A stretch of DNA of 64,000 nt from Patiria pectinifera (GCA_029964075.1 CM057136.1:7068001-7132000); one strand, 5' to 3'. Positions 1-13,300 are shown, counted from the stretch's first letter. Program-made: numbers and translations. The notes: a model not told the origin generated them from the sequence alone.

Positions 1-32
1 CTAAAGGAAATTTGCCTACTCGTCAAGGAACA

Positions 33-1019
33 ATGGAAACCACACCAAGTGCAGTAGAAACCAACACATCCTCCAACTCAACCACAGAGGAATCTGAGTT
101 TGTAACTGCATCAACACCATTTGAAATTTTTGTCAAGACTTTGATGGTCCTCGCCATCGTTCCCAACCTCCTACTGAATCCACTGATGCTTGTCACTTTG
201 CGTCGTGTCACCAGCATCCAGCCAACAACCAAACTATTCATGGCTTCTCTCACCCTGTCTGATCTGTGCAACAGCTTATGGTGGATCCTTTACTTAATAG
301 CATTGTTTGCTGGAACTTGGTTCATGGGTGAATTTCTTTGTGAAGCAAATCTGATGATGTCATCGCTCTTTAATGCACTTAGTATTTGTGCACTTCTTCT
401 TCTCACTGTGGACCGTTACATTGCTATTTCCCGTCCTTTGCGGTACCCCTCAATAATGACTGTGTTAAAATCAAAGATAATTGTATGTAGCACATGGGCT
501 ACAATCATCGTATCCTCCATTCTCATATATAGGAATAATTCTTTCACTATTTTGGTTATTGGTCATAACAAGGACATTTGTGCACCAAAGACATTTGATT
601 GGAGAGGATATGTAATGCTTGTAATAATAGCAGTTGCGCCACTCCCCATATTCATCCTGTATGCACACATCGCCCTGATAGCTCGCAAGCAAGCCCGACG
701 CATTGCTGCTGAAAACCAAGCAGGCAATGGTCAAGGTGGGCAGAGAATAAACACCAGATCAACCACCACCATCATCATCATAACAGGGACTTTAATCATC
801 ACCTGGATTCCTTTACTGATATCGTTCGCAATAGCTTCACAAAACCAATGGGAGCTTTACGACAGTTTCTTGGCCTTCATGTTCACACAAGCTCTGATGT
901 TATCCAATGGCTGGATGAATGTTGTTATTTACTACCTGAGGAACAGGGATCTTCGCCTGGCACTGTGTGGCATGCTTTCTGACTGGCGCAAAAGCCTGTC
1001 CCAAAGACTCTGGGGTTAG
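33..1019 (+). CDS. Class A (rhodopsin-like) G-protein coupled receptor, single exon
   Basis: Seven-transmembrane receptor of 328 residues counted from the ATG at 33; expected in the plasma membrane, signalling through G proteins, ligand unknown. The N-terminus is Ser/Thr-rich with glycosylation sequons NTS and NST. TM2 carries the usual aspartate (LTLSD, D77). C103 and C183 are placed for the TM3-ECL2 disulfide. TM3 ends in DRY (127-129), TM6 has TWIP (257-260) in place of CWxP, and TM7 has NVVIY (296-300) in place of NPxxY. The tail is short and basic. The frame is open to the window edge and the only earlier start is a TTG at 12; I chose ATG 33 for its good context (ACAATGG), but an upstream coding exon is not excluded. 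The family call is firm, the subfamily is not; it resembles the lineage-expanded orphan receptors of echinoderms. Confidence 0.85.
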   Translation: METTPSAVETNTSSNSTTEESEFVTASTPFEIFVKTLMVLAIVPNLLLNPLMLVTLRRVTSIQPTTKLFMASLTLSDLCNSLWWILYLIALFAGTWFMGEFLCEANLMMSSLFNALSICALLLLTVDRYIAISRPLRYPSIMTVLKSKIIVCSTWATIIVSSILIYRNNSFTILVIGHNKDICAPKTFDWRGYVMLVIIAVAPLPIFILYAHIALIARKQARRIAAENQAGNGQGGQRINTRSTTTIIIITGTLIITWIPLLISFAIASQNQWELYDSFLAFMFTQALMLSNGWMNVVIYYLRNRDLRLALCGMLSDWRKSLSQRLWG

Positions 1020-2068
1020 GTTTAAGCAACGCCTTTAAAACTTCAATGAGAAAGTAACAGGCTTTGGCAAGATTGTTCCCAGGTAAGTCATCTGTATCTT
1101 CAGAGACTGAGTGGGAGAATACACTGGCAGAATGTCTTATGTGACTAGATAAGCCACCAAGCAGTCTCACCAGAATTTTAATTCAGAATGAGGAAATTCA
1201 AATTTGAGAATTTGGACAACATTAAGGGTGGGTGTAATCAAATTAACAAAAGCAAAGGGATACTGAAGGGGACGAATAATTCATTTTTAAGGCAAACAAA
1301 GAAAAAAAAAGGAACATCATACCGAATTCAGGTTTGGCCAGTAGTTATTCTTTGCATGCAGACATAGAAATAATCACTGCTCAGTTGGAACCCTGTCATG
1401 GCATCTGGGATTAAAGGGAGAAAGAAACGAGCACATAAAGATAAAAAAAAACATTTATAGCTCACATCTCACAAGATAAATAAAAGAGGACTATGTGGTC
1501 ATAAAAGACAAGGGACAAGATTCATTTTGAAGTTCATTTTGCAAGTTGTTGCAATTAAGACATTCTAGCAAAGCTACTCTCTATATAGGCCCATCTTTAG
1601 CAGTACAACTGGTACCTTGATCACATCAAGTGGCCTAGTCCTACAGTTTAACATACATTATTAACCTAACATATATCATAAAATGTTCACCAACAAGGGC
1701 ATTTTGTTAATGTCTTTTGAAAGTATTTGTTGCATCACATACATGTTTGCCTTTTATTTCACCAGGATATCACTAAAAATGTCCAAGGTGTAACTTAGAA
1801 AAAGGGTTTTGTCTGTCACAGGCACTGGCATTTGTGCATACTCATCTATCTCACTGTGATATTTCAAACAATGTAGGAGTTGGTGGGGCTTTGCGGCAGT
1901 ACTTCAATGATATTACAAGTACTAGTAGATTATACCATGAAAATAATGATCACCCAATTAGTTAAATGAACAAAAACAATTAATTTACAAAATGTAAAAA
2001 TATACATGCAGCGCTAAGGATTTGTTACATTTGAAATAAATTCATTGACTGCTTAGCAGTGTCAAATA
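1020..2068 (+). other. 3' flank of the first GPCR, no gene
   Basis: AT-rich sequence without a supportable reading frame. An AATAAA at 1479-1484, 460 bases after the stop codon, is the likely polyadenylation signal of the receptor gene. Confidence 0.4.
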
Positions 2069-2748
2069 CAGGGTGAGTCGAAAAAAGCGGAACCCAAACC
2101 CCAAAAAATGTATTTCATATTTAAAAAATTATGTAGCACCAAAAATAATAATGACTGGAAAGCCAATTTCAAAAGCTACTTTTAGATGAAAAAAATACTG
2201 AAATTGCTCAATCAGTTTAAAGAATACCACCATTTAAACTCAATGACCCTAAAACCTGTTTCGTCCAGAAAATCAATTTATTGTGTGTTTTGACTGTTTG
2301 GAACAACAAAGAAAATGACACAGAATACTTGTTTCAACAACTGTCGCCAACTGTAGCACACAATATTTTGATTAACAACCCTGGGTAGGCAAACAGTATG
2401 ATTTATAAAATCTACTTCTTTAAAGACGGGCCTTCAAAAGGACTTTGTTGCATATTGTTAACGTTTAAACTAAGATTTCATCGCTGGCGATGTTTGAAGA
2501 GAATTGTGACGACGATTGCTGAAATCGCATTTTTTTGGACGAGACGGGTTTTAGGGTCATTGTGTTCAAATGGTGATCTTTTTGAACGGATTGACCAATT
2601 TCAGTAATTTTTTCAATCAAAAGAAGCTTATGAAATTGGCTTTCCAGTCATTATTATTTTGCTATATATTTTTATTGTGCTATATATTTTTTTAAATATA
2701 AAATATCATTTTGGGGGTTTGGGTTCCGCTTTTTTTTTACTCACCCTG
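2069..2748. mobile_element. Tc1/mariner-type fold-back MITE, TA target
   Basis: Starts CAGGGTGAGT and ends ACTCACCCTG, with TA directly outside both ends, the target of Tc1/mariner transposases. The two halves are inverted copies of each other over several hundred bases: for example the stretch ending CTGTTTCGTCCAG on the left matches the reverse complement of the stretch starting TGGACGAGACGGG on the right. No transposase remains. Shorter relatives lie at 33623, 41218 and 59466. Confidence 0.8.
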
Positions 2749-3011
2749 TACATGGTTTATCATTACGAATTATATGTAGATAAAAGCATGCTAGTTATAA
2801 ATGCACATGTACAGAACACAGTAGTTGCTTGTTAAAATCACAAATTTTGCATGGTACACTGTCAGTAAAGTGCATCTCTCATCAAAATGTTGAAATGTAG
2901 GTAATGTAATTATATTATCACACAAAATGGTGATATAATGGCCATCTTTTCCAAGCCACATTTATCATGTTTATGTATCTTGTATGGGAATTTCTCATTG
3001 TCCCTATTAAG

Positions 3012-3480
3012 TTAAAGGGAAAATACAACATTTGCAAACCTTAAAAAAACTAAATGATCAAATTATCACGAAATACCTTACTGAATTGTTAGGGACTGAC
3101 AGTCTAAAGCATCCTTTAAAATCATGGCTCCTGGTGGGCTGACATTTTCAAGAAAAACTGTATTTTTCCAACGCTGGTCGGCGGACTAGCGTTGGAGAAA
3201 ACTGGCTTTTTTCAAAAACTGTTCTTAATTTTTCATATTTAGTTATTCTGACTTTTCTTTGCAATTGATCACAAACCTGTGAAGGGGTACAAGCCTGCTA
3301 GATTAATTCTCTGACCTTACAATTCCCCAAAGTGTATCAATTGCTTCGTTTCATCTTAAGTGGGGTCAGGGAACCAGACTTCAAGAACATGATAGGTTTT
3401 CTTGGTTTTTTCAGCATCTACAAGCCCAAAACATGAAACAAGTCAGTTTAACCATATTTTATAACGTTCAGATATGTACC
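3012..3480 (-). mobile_element. TTAA-family MITE with palindromic core (copy A)
   Basis: Begins TTAAAGGGAAAATACAACA, the terminal repeat of a family found at least eight times here. The centre (3168-3195) is an imperfect 28-bp palindrome, two 14-base arms pairing at 12 of 14 positions. The far end is diverged, so the right border is approximate. Confidence 0.65.
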
Positions 3481-5863
3481 AGTAAAATGCACCTGAAATG
3501 CGAACTGCTCAATTATTAGAAATACAGGTAGCCCAACTGTAGAAAGTAAGGTACAACTGTAAGTTATTTTTAAACTTTAATGTCTACATGTATAATCATT
3601 TCTTTTTGCTTAAATGGTGTTGAAAGTGTGACAATTTATTCTAGTGTGTACTGGGTCTTTCTACAGTATTGGGTAATTTTGACGGACAAAGATTACACAA
3701 ATGTTTGATTAAGAACCATCCATTGCAGAGTTACAAGTTATGTGTGATATTGTTAAGTATGTATTAAAGATATATCAGAAATAAAACGAAAACCATTGGT
3801 TGTTGTGTTTGTTTATTATTCACTTAACTCTGAAGAATGTGTCCCTAAAATGGTGCTAAATATTGTGACATTTCCTGAAAGGCAGGAAACTATTGCTTTT
3901 TCTCCCTGTTTCAGTCTCAGTATTAAACTAAATTGACAGTGTACGAAGAGTTGGAGTTTCCCCCCACATAAATAATATAAGATGCAACCGCTGCGAGCTC
4001 ACTTGTTTATACACGCCGACTGTCAGGCATGTCAGGTGAGCCATTATCCACGTAACTGTGTCCGTCAAAATGTTACGTGGATAATCCCTTGCCAGATCGG
4101 AAAACCCAAGCCTTGTATCCCCACCTGGTTATGACTGTTTTATAGCTATGTTATCTTGTGTGAGGCACATATCATGACAGCGAATGTTTCCATGGAAAAG
4201 TTTCTCAAAACGGCCGACGAAATCTCAGTTCCAACTGTCCGTCAAATCGTTACGTGGATAATATCACGTTCGTGTGCCAACTCAGAATTAGATATCACCT
4301 TGATATTTACGGATTAGGCTACGCATCGGAATATGACCATCTCACTCAACAAAGGAAATAATTTTGTTTGGAAAAATATACATTACTTTGGAGTATATTC
4401 TGAGACGTATATGATTGGGTAAGTTTCATTTGATTTCGTGAGTTATTCGTCCATTCTATTTATGATTGTCATTTTGAGAATATATTTTTTGCACAGGCCA
4501 GTAATTCAATAACAGACGAAATAATGATTAAATTAAGATAAAGAGGAATATTTTATGCAGCACTTAGGGTAAAAATTTATAATCGCCACCGTATATTAAA
4601 TTTAAAATATCAGCACGGCAAATTAAAAATCAATCGAGAACATTTTGTGTAAAAATGAAAGAACTAAGATAGGGTATTTATTAAAATCAGGTACACGTCA
4701 AATTCTTTCGAAAAAAAACCCAACAAAACAATTCATACATTTTTGAGTACCATTAACAGTTCTTTTTCTTATCATTAAAATGGACTTAAACTTAAAACAA
4801 ATCTAGTAAGTGCCATGTGGAGTTGTTTGCAGTTGTTGTGACATATCAGACATGTCAGACATAAAACTGTTATTGGGTTTGAAAATTCCCACTTTCCTCC
4901 AAAAGTCTAAGGACACACACACCCATACTACATTTAGTTTTGGAGTAAGACTAGTCTTTTGCGATCTACAGTGTAAACCCTCTGGTTTTACTTATTGTTC
5001 TGCGGTCATGTATGTGAAATGTTGATGGGTCACGTGTGTGTGTGGCATTTTGTAATAAAATGTATGCTCTCATTTATGTACAGAAAGACCAACTTATGAA
5101 ACATCTTAAGAAATGTGCGTCTTTTCTTAATAGCAACACTTTAGTGAACAAAAATCATGTGTATTTACATCACATAAAAAAATCCCTCCCCCCCCCAAAT
5201 TAATTTAGTTTCAATTTCTGAAGAATTGCCCTACTGTTAGTCTTTTCAGTACAACTTAGCATTAACCCCCTCAGCATTTTCGCTAGGATGTAACCTCAAT
5301 TCTGCAAACTCCTGTGACTGCCTAGGTGTAAAAATAGCATACAGACTCCCAAATCATCCGTTATTTCATGAATGTGGTCGGGGGGGGGGGGTGACCACTG
5401 CCCCAATCCTGCGAAATCCTCCAGCAACCAGTCCCCAAAAAAAGGGGTCAATATGTTGAGGCAGAGCCAGTGACATCCTGTAGCAGTGTGGAGGATTTCA
5501 AGTAGGCCTATACACGAAGGCCTAAATGTATGCACGGCTGAGCATAAACAACACATGGTCTGGCCTACATGTATGTATGTAATTAAGACCTGGACACGTG
5601 TGCATCCTCCGAAATCAGCTACACACTTTTGCCATACATGTTTGTACATGTATAGCCTCAATCCTGCAAAATCCTCCAATTTGCAAAGAGAATTTTGGAG
5701 GATTTGGGAAGGCATAGGGTTAAAGTTGCGTTTTCATCCACGTTTCCTTCCCTATTTTGGACACAAAGTCTGCTTTGCGAGCAGACTGCCTCCTGGTCTG
5801 TACATTACTGGCCAAGTTCGCGCAAGGACGATAGTTGACCAATGGTTATACTAACGTTTGCCC
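3481..5863. other. Gene-free stretch with a small inverted repeat
   Basis: No supportable gene. At 4043-4085 a 14-base inverted repeat (ATTATCCACGTAAC and its complement) flanks 15 bases, and its right part recurs as a direct repeat at 4236-4262 (CCGTCAAA...TTACGTGGATAAT). A motif like AATCCTGCAAAATCCTCC recurs at about 5405 and 5660. Confidence 0.4.
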
Positions 5864-6378
5864 CAACCTCGTCCCCAGGGTGTCGAGCAGTACGCGCCCA
5901 CCACTACCTGCTCTCTCACCCTGGTATTGGATCATTTGCATGTGCAAGATTTTTGCAGACGTATGCAAATGAGGAACAGTCTGGTGCCTGGATATGCGTT
6001 ACACATTAGCGTTTGTTTTTGTATGCGGTGTCTGGGGTAAAAACAGAGTCAATTCGTAGCAGCGCGAGCACGGCGTGAGTTACGAAAACACGATTTTTGA
6101 AATCAAACTGTTACGATCTTATCAAGACAACATGCAGTATTATATTTCATATTAATATGAGCAAATTGGAAAGGAAATTAGTATTTTCGAGAAGGCGTGG
6201 ACGAATGATCGCGAACAACACGTACTGCACGTTGTGAATATATAGCACCAAGTACACGATAAAAATCCATTACCAGCCAATTGCGGTATCCAATCAGGAT
6301 ACAGGAAGAAAGTTTCCTATCCAGGGTTTACTATTGGAAACGCGGTTGGAAATAAAGTAAGCACTGGGGACGAGGTTG
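5864..6378. mobile_element. Non-autonomous DNA transposon with 9-bp target duplication
   Basis: Terminal inverted repeats CAACCTCGTCCCCAG / CTGGGGACGAGGTTG enclose 515 bases. The 9-mer CGTTTGCCC stands directly outside both ends (5855-5863 and 6379-6387) as a perfect target-site duplication. This length fits Mutator-like or Merlin elements. No transposase reading frame is present. Confidence 0.8.
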
Positions 6379-6387
6379 CGTTTGCCC

Positions 6388-7194
6388 GAACTCTGTCTAG
6401 TCGACGGTGGTTGACTACGCTAGTCGACTATTTGGAACCAGCCTACTGGGGTTGGTTGCTTCGCTGGTAACCAATAGCCGCGCGCATTCATAACGCTAGC
6501 AGAGAGCCAGGATCCAGAAGTTTTGCGATGAAATTTTGACCAGCGTTCGACTAGAGACGTTCGCACGTTGCTATCAGTGCGCAGGCATAAGGTACGTCAC
6601 AAATCAAGTACTAGTCGAATAATGGGCCTTGCCGGGGGGGGGGGGGGGCGGAAGGGGTAACGCCCTCTACGTTGAAATTGATCTCATTTCCCCCTCGCGA
6701 CGTTGGCAGTTCGAAGCTCCCTCGTTAACGCACGTAGCTCCGTGCACAAACCAACCAATACTTGTGTACGTACGTGTGCAGCGCAGACGATTCCGTGGGG
6801 CTCCACGTATTGTTACACGGAACCGAGTGCTCGCGAGGGGTCACGTACGTATACATCAACATCTTGTGCGCGTGCCGGTGCAGCGCTGAGTAAATGGCAG
6901 AAACCATTTTCTCAAACAAACCCTGGAAAAAAACTGTCAAATATCTAGAGGATGTACGGAGCGATTTTTGTGAAACTTCCAGGAACAAAAGATCGATCCT
7001 TAAAAATTACGATCAGAGAAAAAAATTAGAGGATGAACGATACAATTTTTCAAATTATGTCGATATTTGTACCCGTTTCAGGGGAGACATTTTGTAATGA
7101 ATTTCCCACCTAGACACATTCAAAGCAGTTAAGCACGTTGATCCTGGCATAAATCAATGACAAATGTTCACTAATGTTTTTACGCATTTTTATA
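6388..7194. other. Gene-free stretch
   Basis: Contains a pure G run at about 6634-6648 and GC-richer sequence up to 6890, then AT-rich DNA. Small reading frames on both strands show no recognisable domain. Confidence 0.35.
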
Positions 7195-7330
7195 AAATAC
7201 TAAACATGGGCTGATTTTTTTGGGGGGTGGATGTCTCCTTCCACAGTGAATAACATAATTGTATTGCTAGAAAAAAAAATAGCAATTTAGAAAAGAAATA
7301 TATTTTTTGAGATACTCGGGGAATGCAACT

Positions 7331-8078
7331 TTAAAGGATATTAAGATACAACATTTGCAAACATCAAAAAACGAAATGATCAAATTATAAGGAAATATCT
7401 TACTGACTGTTAGTGAATGACAGTCTAAAGCATCCTGCAAAATCTTGGCTCCTGGTGTGATGACATTTTCAAGAAAACTTATAGGCCTATATATTTCCAA
7501 TGGTGGTTATTATTATTATTATTATTAATCATTTCTGGTAATGAAACCAAGGATTCCTCAAAAGCGCCCTAGGCACTGTAGCTCGCAAGCCTGAAGAAAC
7601 CTGTGGAGAGAAGACAATGAGAAGAAATTACAGTTTTAGAGGTGGGAGGAAAAGCCCAGAAGAATATTCTGGGGAAAACCCACGGAATCAGGCAGGGGCT
7701 GAAAACCCAATCCACATATTGGCATGTTGGCAGACCATCGTTGGAGAAAACTGTTTCCCCCCCCCCCCCAAAGCCTGCTCCTAATTTTTTAGTTATTCTG
7801 CATTTTCTTTGCAATTGATTACACATCTGTGAAGGGGTACAAGCCTGATAGACTAATTATATGACCTTACAATCCCCCAAAGTCTATAAATTGCAACGTC
7901 TCATCTTAAGGGGGTCAGGGAACAAGACTACAAGAACATGGTTGGTTTCCTTAGATTTTCCAGCATCTCCGAACCCAAACCGTGAAACCGTGGTTATTTT
8001 CTTTAGCACACTAATCCTCCAAATCCATTTATTTCTGAAGATTGCAGCAAATGCAAATGTTGTTTAAATTCCCTTTAA
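7331..8078 (-). mobile_element. TTAA-family MITE with palindromic core (copy B), interrupted
   Basis: Ends TTAAAGGATAT... and ...CCCTTTAA. A second repeat (7503-7722) sits inside the palindromic core, between CCAATGGTGG (7497) and CCATCGTTGG. In duplication copy 2 the same place (about 38445-38455, ACTTTAAACG) is uninterrupted, showing an empty TTAA target. Confidence 0.75.
7503..7722 (+). repeat. Interspersed repeat R, nested in the TTAA MITE
   Basis: About 200 bases starting with a TTA microsatellite and then AAGGATTCCTCAAAAGCGC. The same sequence recurs at 48115-48400 (+) and, reversed, at 36490-36640. No terminal inverted repeats seen; possibly part of a SINE or LINE tail. Confidence 0.6.
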
Positions 8079-8604
8079 ACTTGTCCATTTGTTTTTATAA
8101 TGCCTTGTTGTTTCCTCTGAGTGAAGTAAACCATATGGGTGCATGCACTTTGGACTGACAAGTTATTCACTGAAATCATCTTTGTTTTCAAGGCCTGGCG
8201 CTTGTGGTTTTGGGAATTGACTATTGTTTACTTCCTGGTTATTCTCATGTAACTCGAGCTTTGTACCTACATGTATGTGTGTAGCACATGATGCAGTCAT
8301 TTGTCATGCAATCTTGTTTGTCGTGTTCACACAGCCCCAGTCACTACATGTACATGTACAAGTTTCCAACTGCCATTTTGTTAACATTTGTTGTATTATT
8401 CCCTTCTGAAGTGATTGTGTACATACGGGTACCTGCTCATTTTTGTCTAAAGTTCTTTTTTGGGGGTCATTTTGTCATGCTTGTATTTCTTATTGTGAAG
8501 AAGGATTAATACAGCACTTGCCAGATTTTCCTATGTTTGTCTCTAACTGTTGTTTAACTAGATAAATGCTTGTATCTTGCTTTGATTTTCCCAGAAAAAA
8601 TAGC

Positions 8605-9981
8605 CAGTCCTTCATTTTTAAGGAGCGCGATCGCGCAGGCGCTCCTACTGCGCTCCTCGACTGTCTCGAAGGAGCGCCAAAAATAGCGCTCCTCAGAAAT
8701 CCAAAAGAGGGCTCGTCAAACACGGGAAGTTTAAAAATAAGAAGTGATAAAAAGGCAAAAAAAAAGATTTCAAGTCTGAAGCTACACGTATTTTTCGTTG
8801 GTATAATGCCCAAACTCACGTTAATATGCCGCTGGACATCGCTAAAAAATGAACGAACATCGAGCTCGTACGTACTGTAAAGATCGTGTGTGTACGTACA
8901 GCGGTTGTATACTGTGCGTGCACAATCTGCATATCGCATAGAGCTGCATGAAAACACGTGGGCCCGTACGTGCGAGTGCAGCAATGACTGGTTCCCGCTG
9001 CGCCGCGTACTAAGTCCCAATGAAGGCATGATGAAAATGCGGTAACCAGTCAATGTCATAGTCGCGCGCGGTGCAATGCACTGCCGTACAGTGTTTTGCG
9101 TGCAGGCCGGACGGAATAGACATCGTAAAAATGCCAAGAAAACAACGATTGAGAAGGACGATCTTTGCAAGCTTATTCACAGAACGTGATCTCTCTTGTC
9201 TGTGTATGTATTTCCCGTGTTCATGAATTTATTTTGAGGAAGTTTTACTGGTATGTGAAGTGAAACGATGCAGCGTGTTTCACCGAAATCCTATACCGTA
9301 AAACGTGTCTCATTGCCGGCCCACCACACACAGTTCATCACAAACGCTCGTACTAGTGCGAAGTTCAGACGTTGTTAGCCAGTTTCTCGTCGTGACTAGC
9401 ATTGTGTATATGGCATACTTGACCTGCATTTTCCATTATTTTTAAGATTATCGACGGCAGATATTTTCGATAAAACTTAAGGCAAATTTGTGTCATTTTG
9501 AGGCCATTTTTGTATAGATTTCGTAGAGCAATTGAAATAGTTCAGGCTGAAACTTTCATATAATTTTAACGAATCTGAAAGCAAATATTCAGTTGCTTTA
9601 TGTGCCGTTTATTAACTCTCCATTTTCCAAGTATAATCAAGTGATGAACCAACTGACAACTGTATTAAAAAATGAAAGCCTAAGCAGTAGTCAAACCTTT
9701 TATTAATCTCCATTTAGTTAGTTTTTTAAAATAAATTTTACCTTGTCTTACAGTTACAAAAACAAAAAAAGTAATGCAACTTGAGCATATGTTATTATGC
9801 AAAAACTAATAATAACGCAGCCCCTTGAATAAATCCTTATGTCAAAATAAAACAAAAACAATGGTAACCTGTCGTTTTACCACTGTTTATCCGTAGATTT
9901 TAAGGAGAGCGATTTGCTCTCCTCAAATATTTGAGGAGAGCGATTTATAGCTCTCCTGGATTTTCTTTAAATGAAGGACTG
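8605..9981. mobile_element. 1.38 kb non-autonomous DNA transposon with 6-bp target duplication
   Basis: Terminal inverted repeats CAGTCCTTCATTT / AAATGAAGGACTG, flanked on both sides by AATAGC (8599-8604 and 9982-9987). Just inside the ends lie small hairpins built on GGAGCGC (8618-8700) and GGAGAGCGATTTGCTCTCC (about 9903-9958). Duplication copy 2 has an empty site at about 38908-38925. Reading frames inside (for example a 226-residue one on the minus strand) match no family I know. A 6-bp duplication is unusual among superfamilies, so the class is left open. Confidence 0.75.
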
Positions 9982-10371
9982 AATAGCTGTGAAAGTTTGA
10001 AAAAGTGAAAGTTTGCTGTCACATTATTGTTGGAGTTTTGAAAACTGGTTCTTTGACATTTGTTTGCGGAATTGCGAACTGCGAAGACTAAATGAATTTT
10101 CAGCCCCAATTTAAACATGATGGAGTGAATTTGTGAAACTAAGTTACATTTTGTTTTACCTCTGGTTCTTTTCAACCATCCTCTTTTTTGAGAAATTATT
10201 CGCACATGGTGTTTTCTCAAACCTTTCATTCATTTCATTGTTTGTTTATTCTATTTTACAGATTTGCCGTTAGGTTCTTCAAAGATGTCTTGAGTATTAG
10301 CTTACCCTGCACTGAATAAGATAACGCTGACTCGAAGTGTGTGCGTGTCAACGTCAGCCACATGCACCAAA

Positions 10372-13300
10372 ATGTCAAACGTTTATCAAGAAATTGACGA
10401 GAGTTTGAAAACTCCAATGAATAATGAGACGAGACCAGACGAGACGACATCAAGCGTGGAGATTGACTTCCCGGCCCCTGCTAAACAATTGTTTGGCATC
10501 CAGCGCGATCGTCTGGGTGTGGTTCTATGCATATTGGTCTTAGAGCTGTGCGAGCGGCTGACCTACTACAGCATTGCTGGCAACCTGGTGCTCTACTGCA
10601 CCAACGAGCTGAAATTCTCCAGTGCTGACGCGACCACCATTTCCTTCATTTTCACAGGGACGTCTTATTTTGTGCCGGTCATCGGTGGATGGATTGCTGA
10701 CTCCGTATCGGGAAAATACAATGCTATTCTTGGAGCAGGCCTCATTTATTGCATAGGTACCAAGTTAAACTTTGTCCCCCCCCCCCCCATAAACAACATT
10801 TGCAAACATAAAAAAAAAAAAAGTACCAAATTATTATGAAATACCTTACTGGAATGATAGTGAATGACAGTCTTAAGCATCCTGTAAAATCATGGCGCCT
10901 GGTGTGCTGACATTTTCAAGAAAAGTGGTATTTTTGTATCAATTTCCAACGCTGGTCGGCTGACCAGCGTTTGAAAAAAAATTGGCTTTTTTTGTTTAAA
11001 TACTGCCCCCAATTTATCATATTTACAACATGTAGTTACCGGTAGTCTGAATTTTGTTTGCAATCGATTACACACCTATGAGCGAGTACAGCCTGACCTT
11101 AAATTCCCCAATGAGAAATTGCTCCCTTTCAATTTAAGTGGGGTCAGGGAACCAGACTACAAGAACATGCCTTTTATCAATATCAATGAATCGTGATGAT
11201 CTAATTTTGATTCTGAGAAATGATTCAAAACTTCTTGTCAATCTCCTTGACCCATTACTAAATGATAGATGTATACGATTGAAAAAGAACATTGTCAGGT
11301 TTAAAAGGGTGTAAGCTCTTTAAACCTCTGTTTAAATTGCATGTTCTTTCGTGATGCTTTTATTGCCCAACTGCAATTATTCAAATTTTGTAGAGCAATT
11401 CCATAGCTAAACCATACGAAGACTTTCATTTGATGTCTGAATCAAAAGTGTACAATGTACACATAACTTTTGTATTGTTAGAAAAACAGCAATTTGAAAA
11501 ATGTCTTTTCTCTGTTTTTTAAATATTTTAATCAAGGTACAACCATGTTGCCCATCATCTCCATGGATTATACCCAGTATGGCCCCCATCTAGGGCTGAC
11601 TGAGGGCCAACAGCGAGGCTTCTTCCTCTTCAGTCTAGCCGTCATTGCCATCGGTACAGGCGGCATCAAATCCAACGTGGGCCCGTTCGGAGCTCAACAG
11701 TTGGATGATCTTGGAGAGGAACCAGTCAAATCTTTCTTTAATTGGTGAGATTGTGACGTGGAAATTTACCATTTTGATGGGTTCATTTAATGCCACTAAC
11801 TGCCGCTAACAAATGGGTGCATACCTATGTTCCCCCATACCGATGTTCCCCAATACCGATGTTCCCCGAAATCCTTACCATATAACCCTAACCCTAACCC
11901 TACCCCTAATCCTGAGGATTTTGGGGAACATCGGTATTGGGGAACATAGGTATTGGGGAACATTGGGTAGACCCCCTGACAAATACATGCACAGGATTCA
12001 TGATCGTGAGCTTGTGGGTTTGAGTCCCGCCGTGGCCATGTGTGTTGTGCCCTTGAGTAAGGTGCTTTACCTCAATTACTCCTCCCAACCTAAGCGTAAA
12101 ATTGGTACCGGCATTATTCAGTGCTGGGAAGGTAACAGACTCGCTGAGGAGGTTTGGTGATCCCCCTCAGCAACATTTCATGGACTCGAGTCAGCCTGTG
12201 TGAATGTGGCTTAACCTTTAACCTTGTAAACGGCTCTTTAGCTAAACTTTTGCAAAATCAAATTCGAAATCACATCATAGTGAACCATACATGTATGCAT
12301 TTACATGTATGTAAAACCAACTACCTTGCACAATTGCACATCGCGATTGAAATGGAATTCATGTCTTCCTAAAAAAATTGTTTGCGGAATCATCAATTTT
12401 GAAATGTACTGTACCCTATACAGATTTCTAATATTTATGAACACAACCATGTCATTTCCTGCTGAGGTTTCTGTGTTTGCAGCTTATTGACCCTAACTCC
12501 CTCGCCTGATTTACTAAAAACCACACCCATCCTGGCAAATTCCAACACCATATGGGAAACTGCACACACATATGACCTTGATTCTGGAGGTGTGCCATGG
12601 CCAACCCAATGTAAAAGACTGTCAGTTTAGGGGTACTGTACCCATCCTGACAGATTCCAACAAAACATGCCGTTTGGGGTTTGACGAGTTGAGTTCTAGT
12701 AGAGTTAAAGTTTGCAGTTTGGTTTTACATGTACCTTGCTTTGTAATTGTCAATTTTGGGATTTTTGATGTGAAGGTTCTACTGGTTCATCAACGTGGGT
12801 TCGGCCGTCTCCTTTTCTGTTGTGGTCTACGTACAGCAGCAAATCGGATTTGATGTTGGATTTGCTGTCCCGGCTGTGTCCATTGTCCTGGCAATCATCA
12901 TGCTTCTGATTGGCCGAAAGTGGTACCGCATGAGGCCACCTGAAGGTCAGCAAGCTTTGCTAATTGGCTGTTTTGGCATCCGGCAATTAGTCGGTATTTC
13001 ATAAAACCTAAATTCATGCTACACCGGCACTTTGGACACAAAAATCAATCTGATTGCCTTTTATACTTAGGCACACTTAGACTAGTACATGTATAATCCA
13101 AGACCTCTTTTTGGTCAGGTTACATGTTTAGCCAGCAATTCCAAATGCCTCGGATGTTTGCCAAGTATGAAAAGAAAATTTTGGGCTATTATATCTCTTT
13201 CGCTACGGCAAGCCACTGGCAGCGGCTCAGTGACGTCGCTGTGAATAAACAGGGTATCCCAAATCATGTACATAATTTATATCGTATAACCTCTGACCCT

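Noticed and set aside
12-1019. Longer GPCR frame starting at position 12
   Set aside because: The codon at 12 is TTG; the first ATG is at 33 and has a good context.
8490-9170. 226-residue minus-strand frame
   Set aside because: Crosses the border of the 8605-9981 transposon into the flank and matches no family; chance frame.
10339-10371. Earlier in-frame ATG for transporter copy 1
   Set aside because: Not conserved in copy 2, while the MSN start at 10372/39182 is shared.
11880-11910. Internal telomere or chromosome fusion point
   Set aside because: Only about three CCCTAA units, in the loop of an interspersed inverted repeat with a second copy elsewhere.
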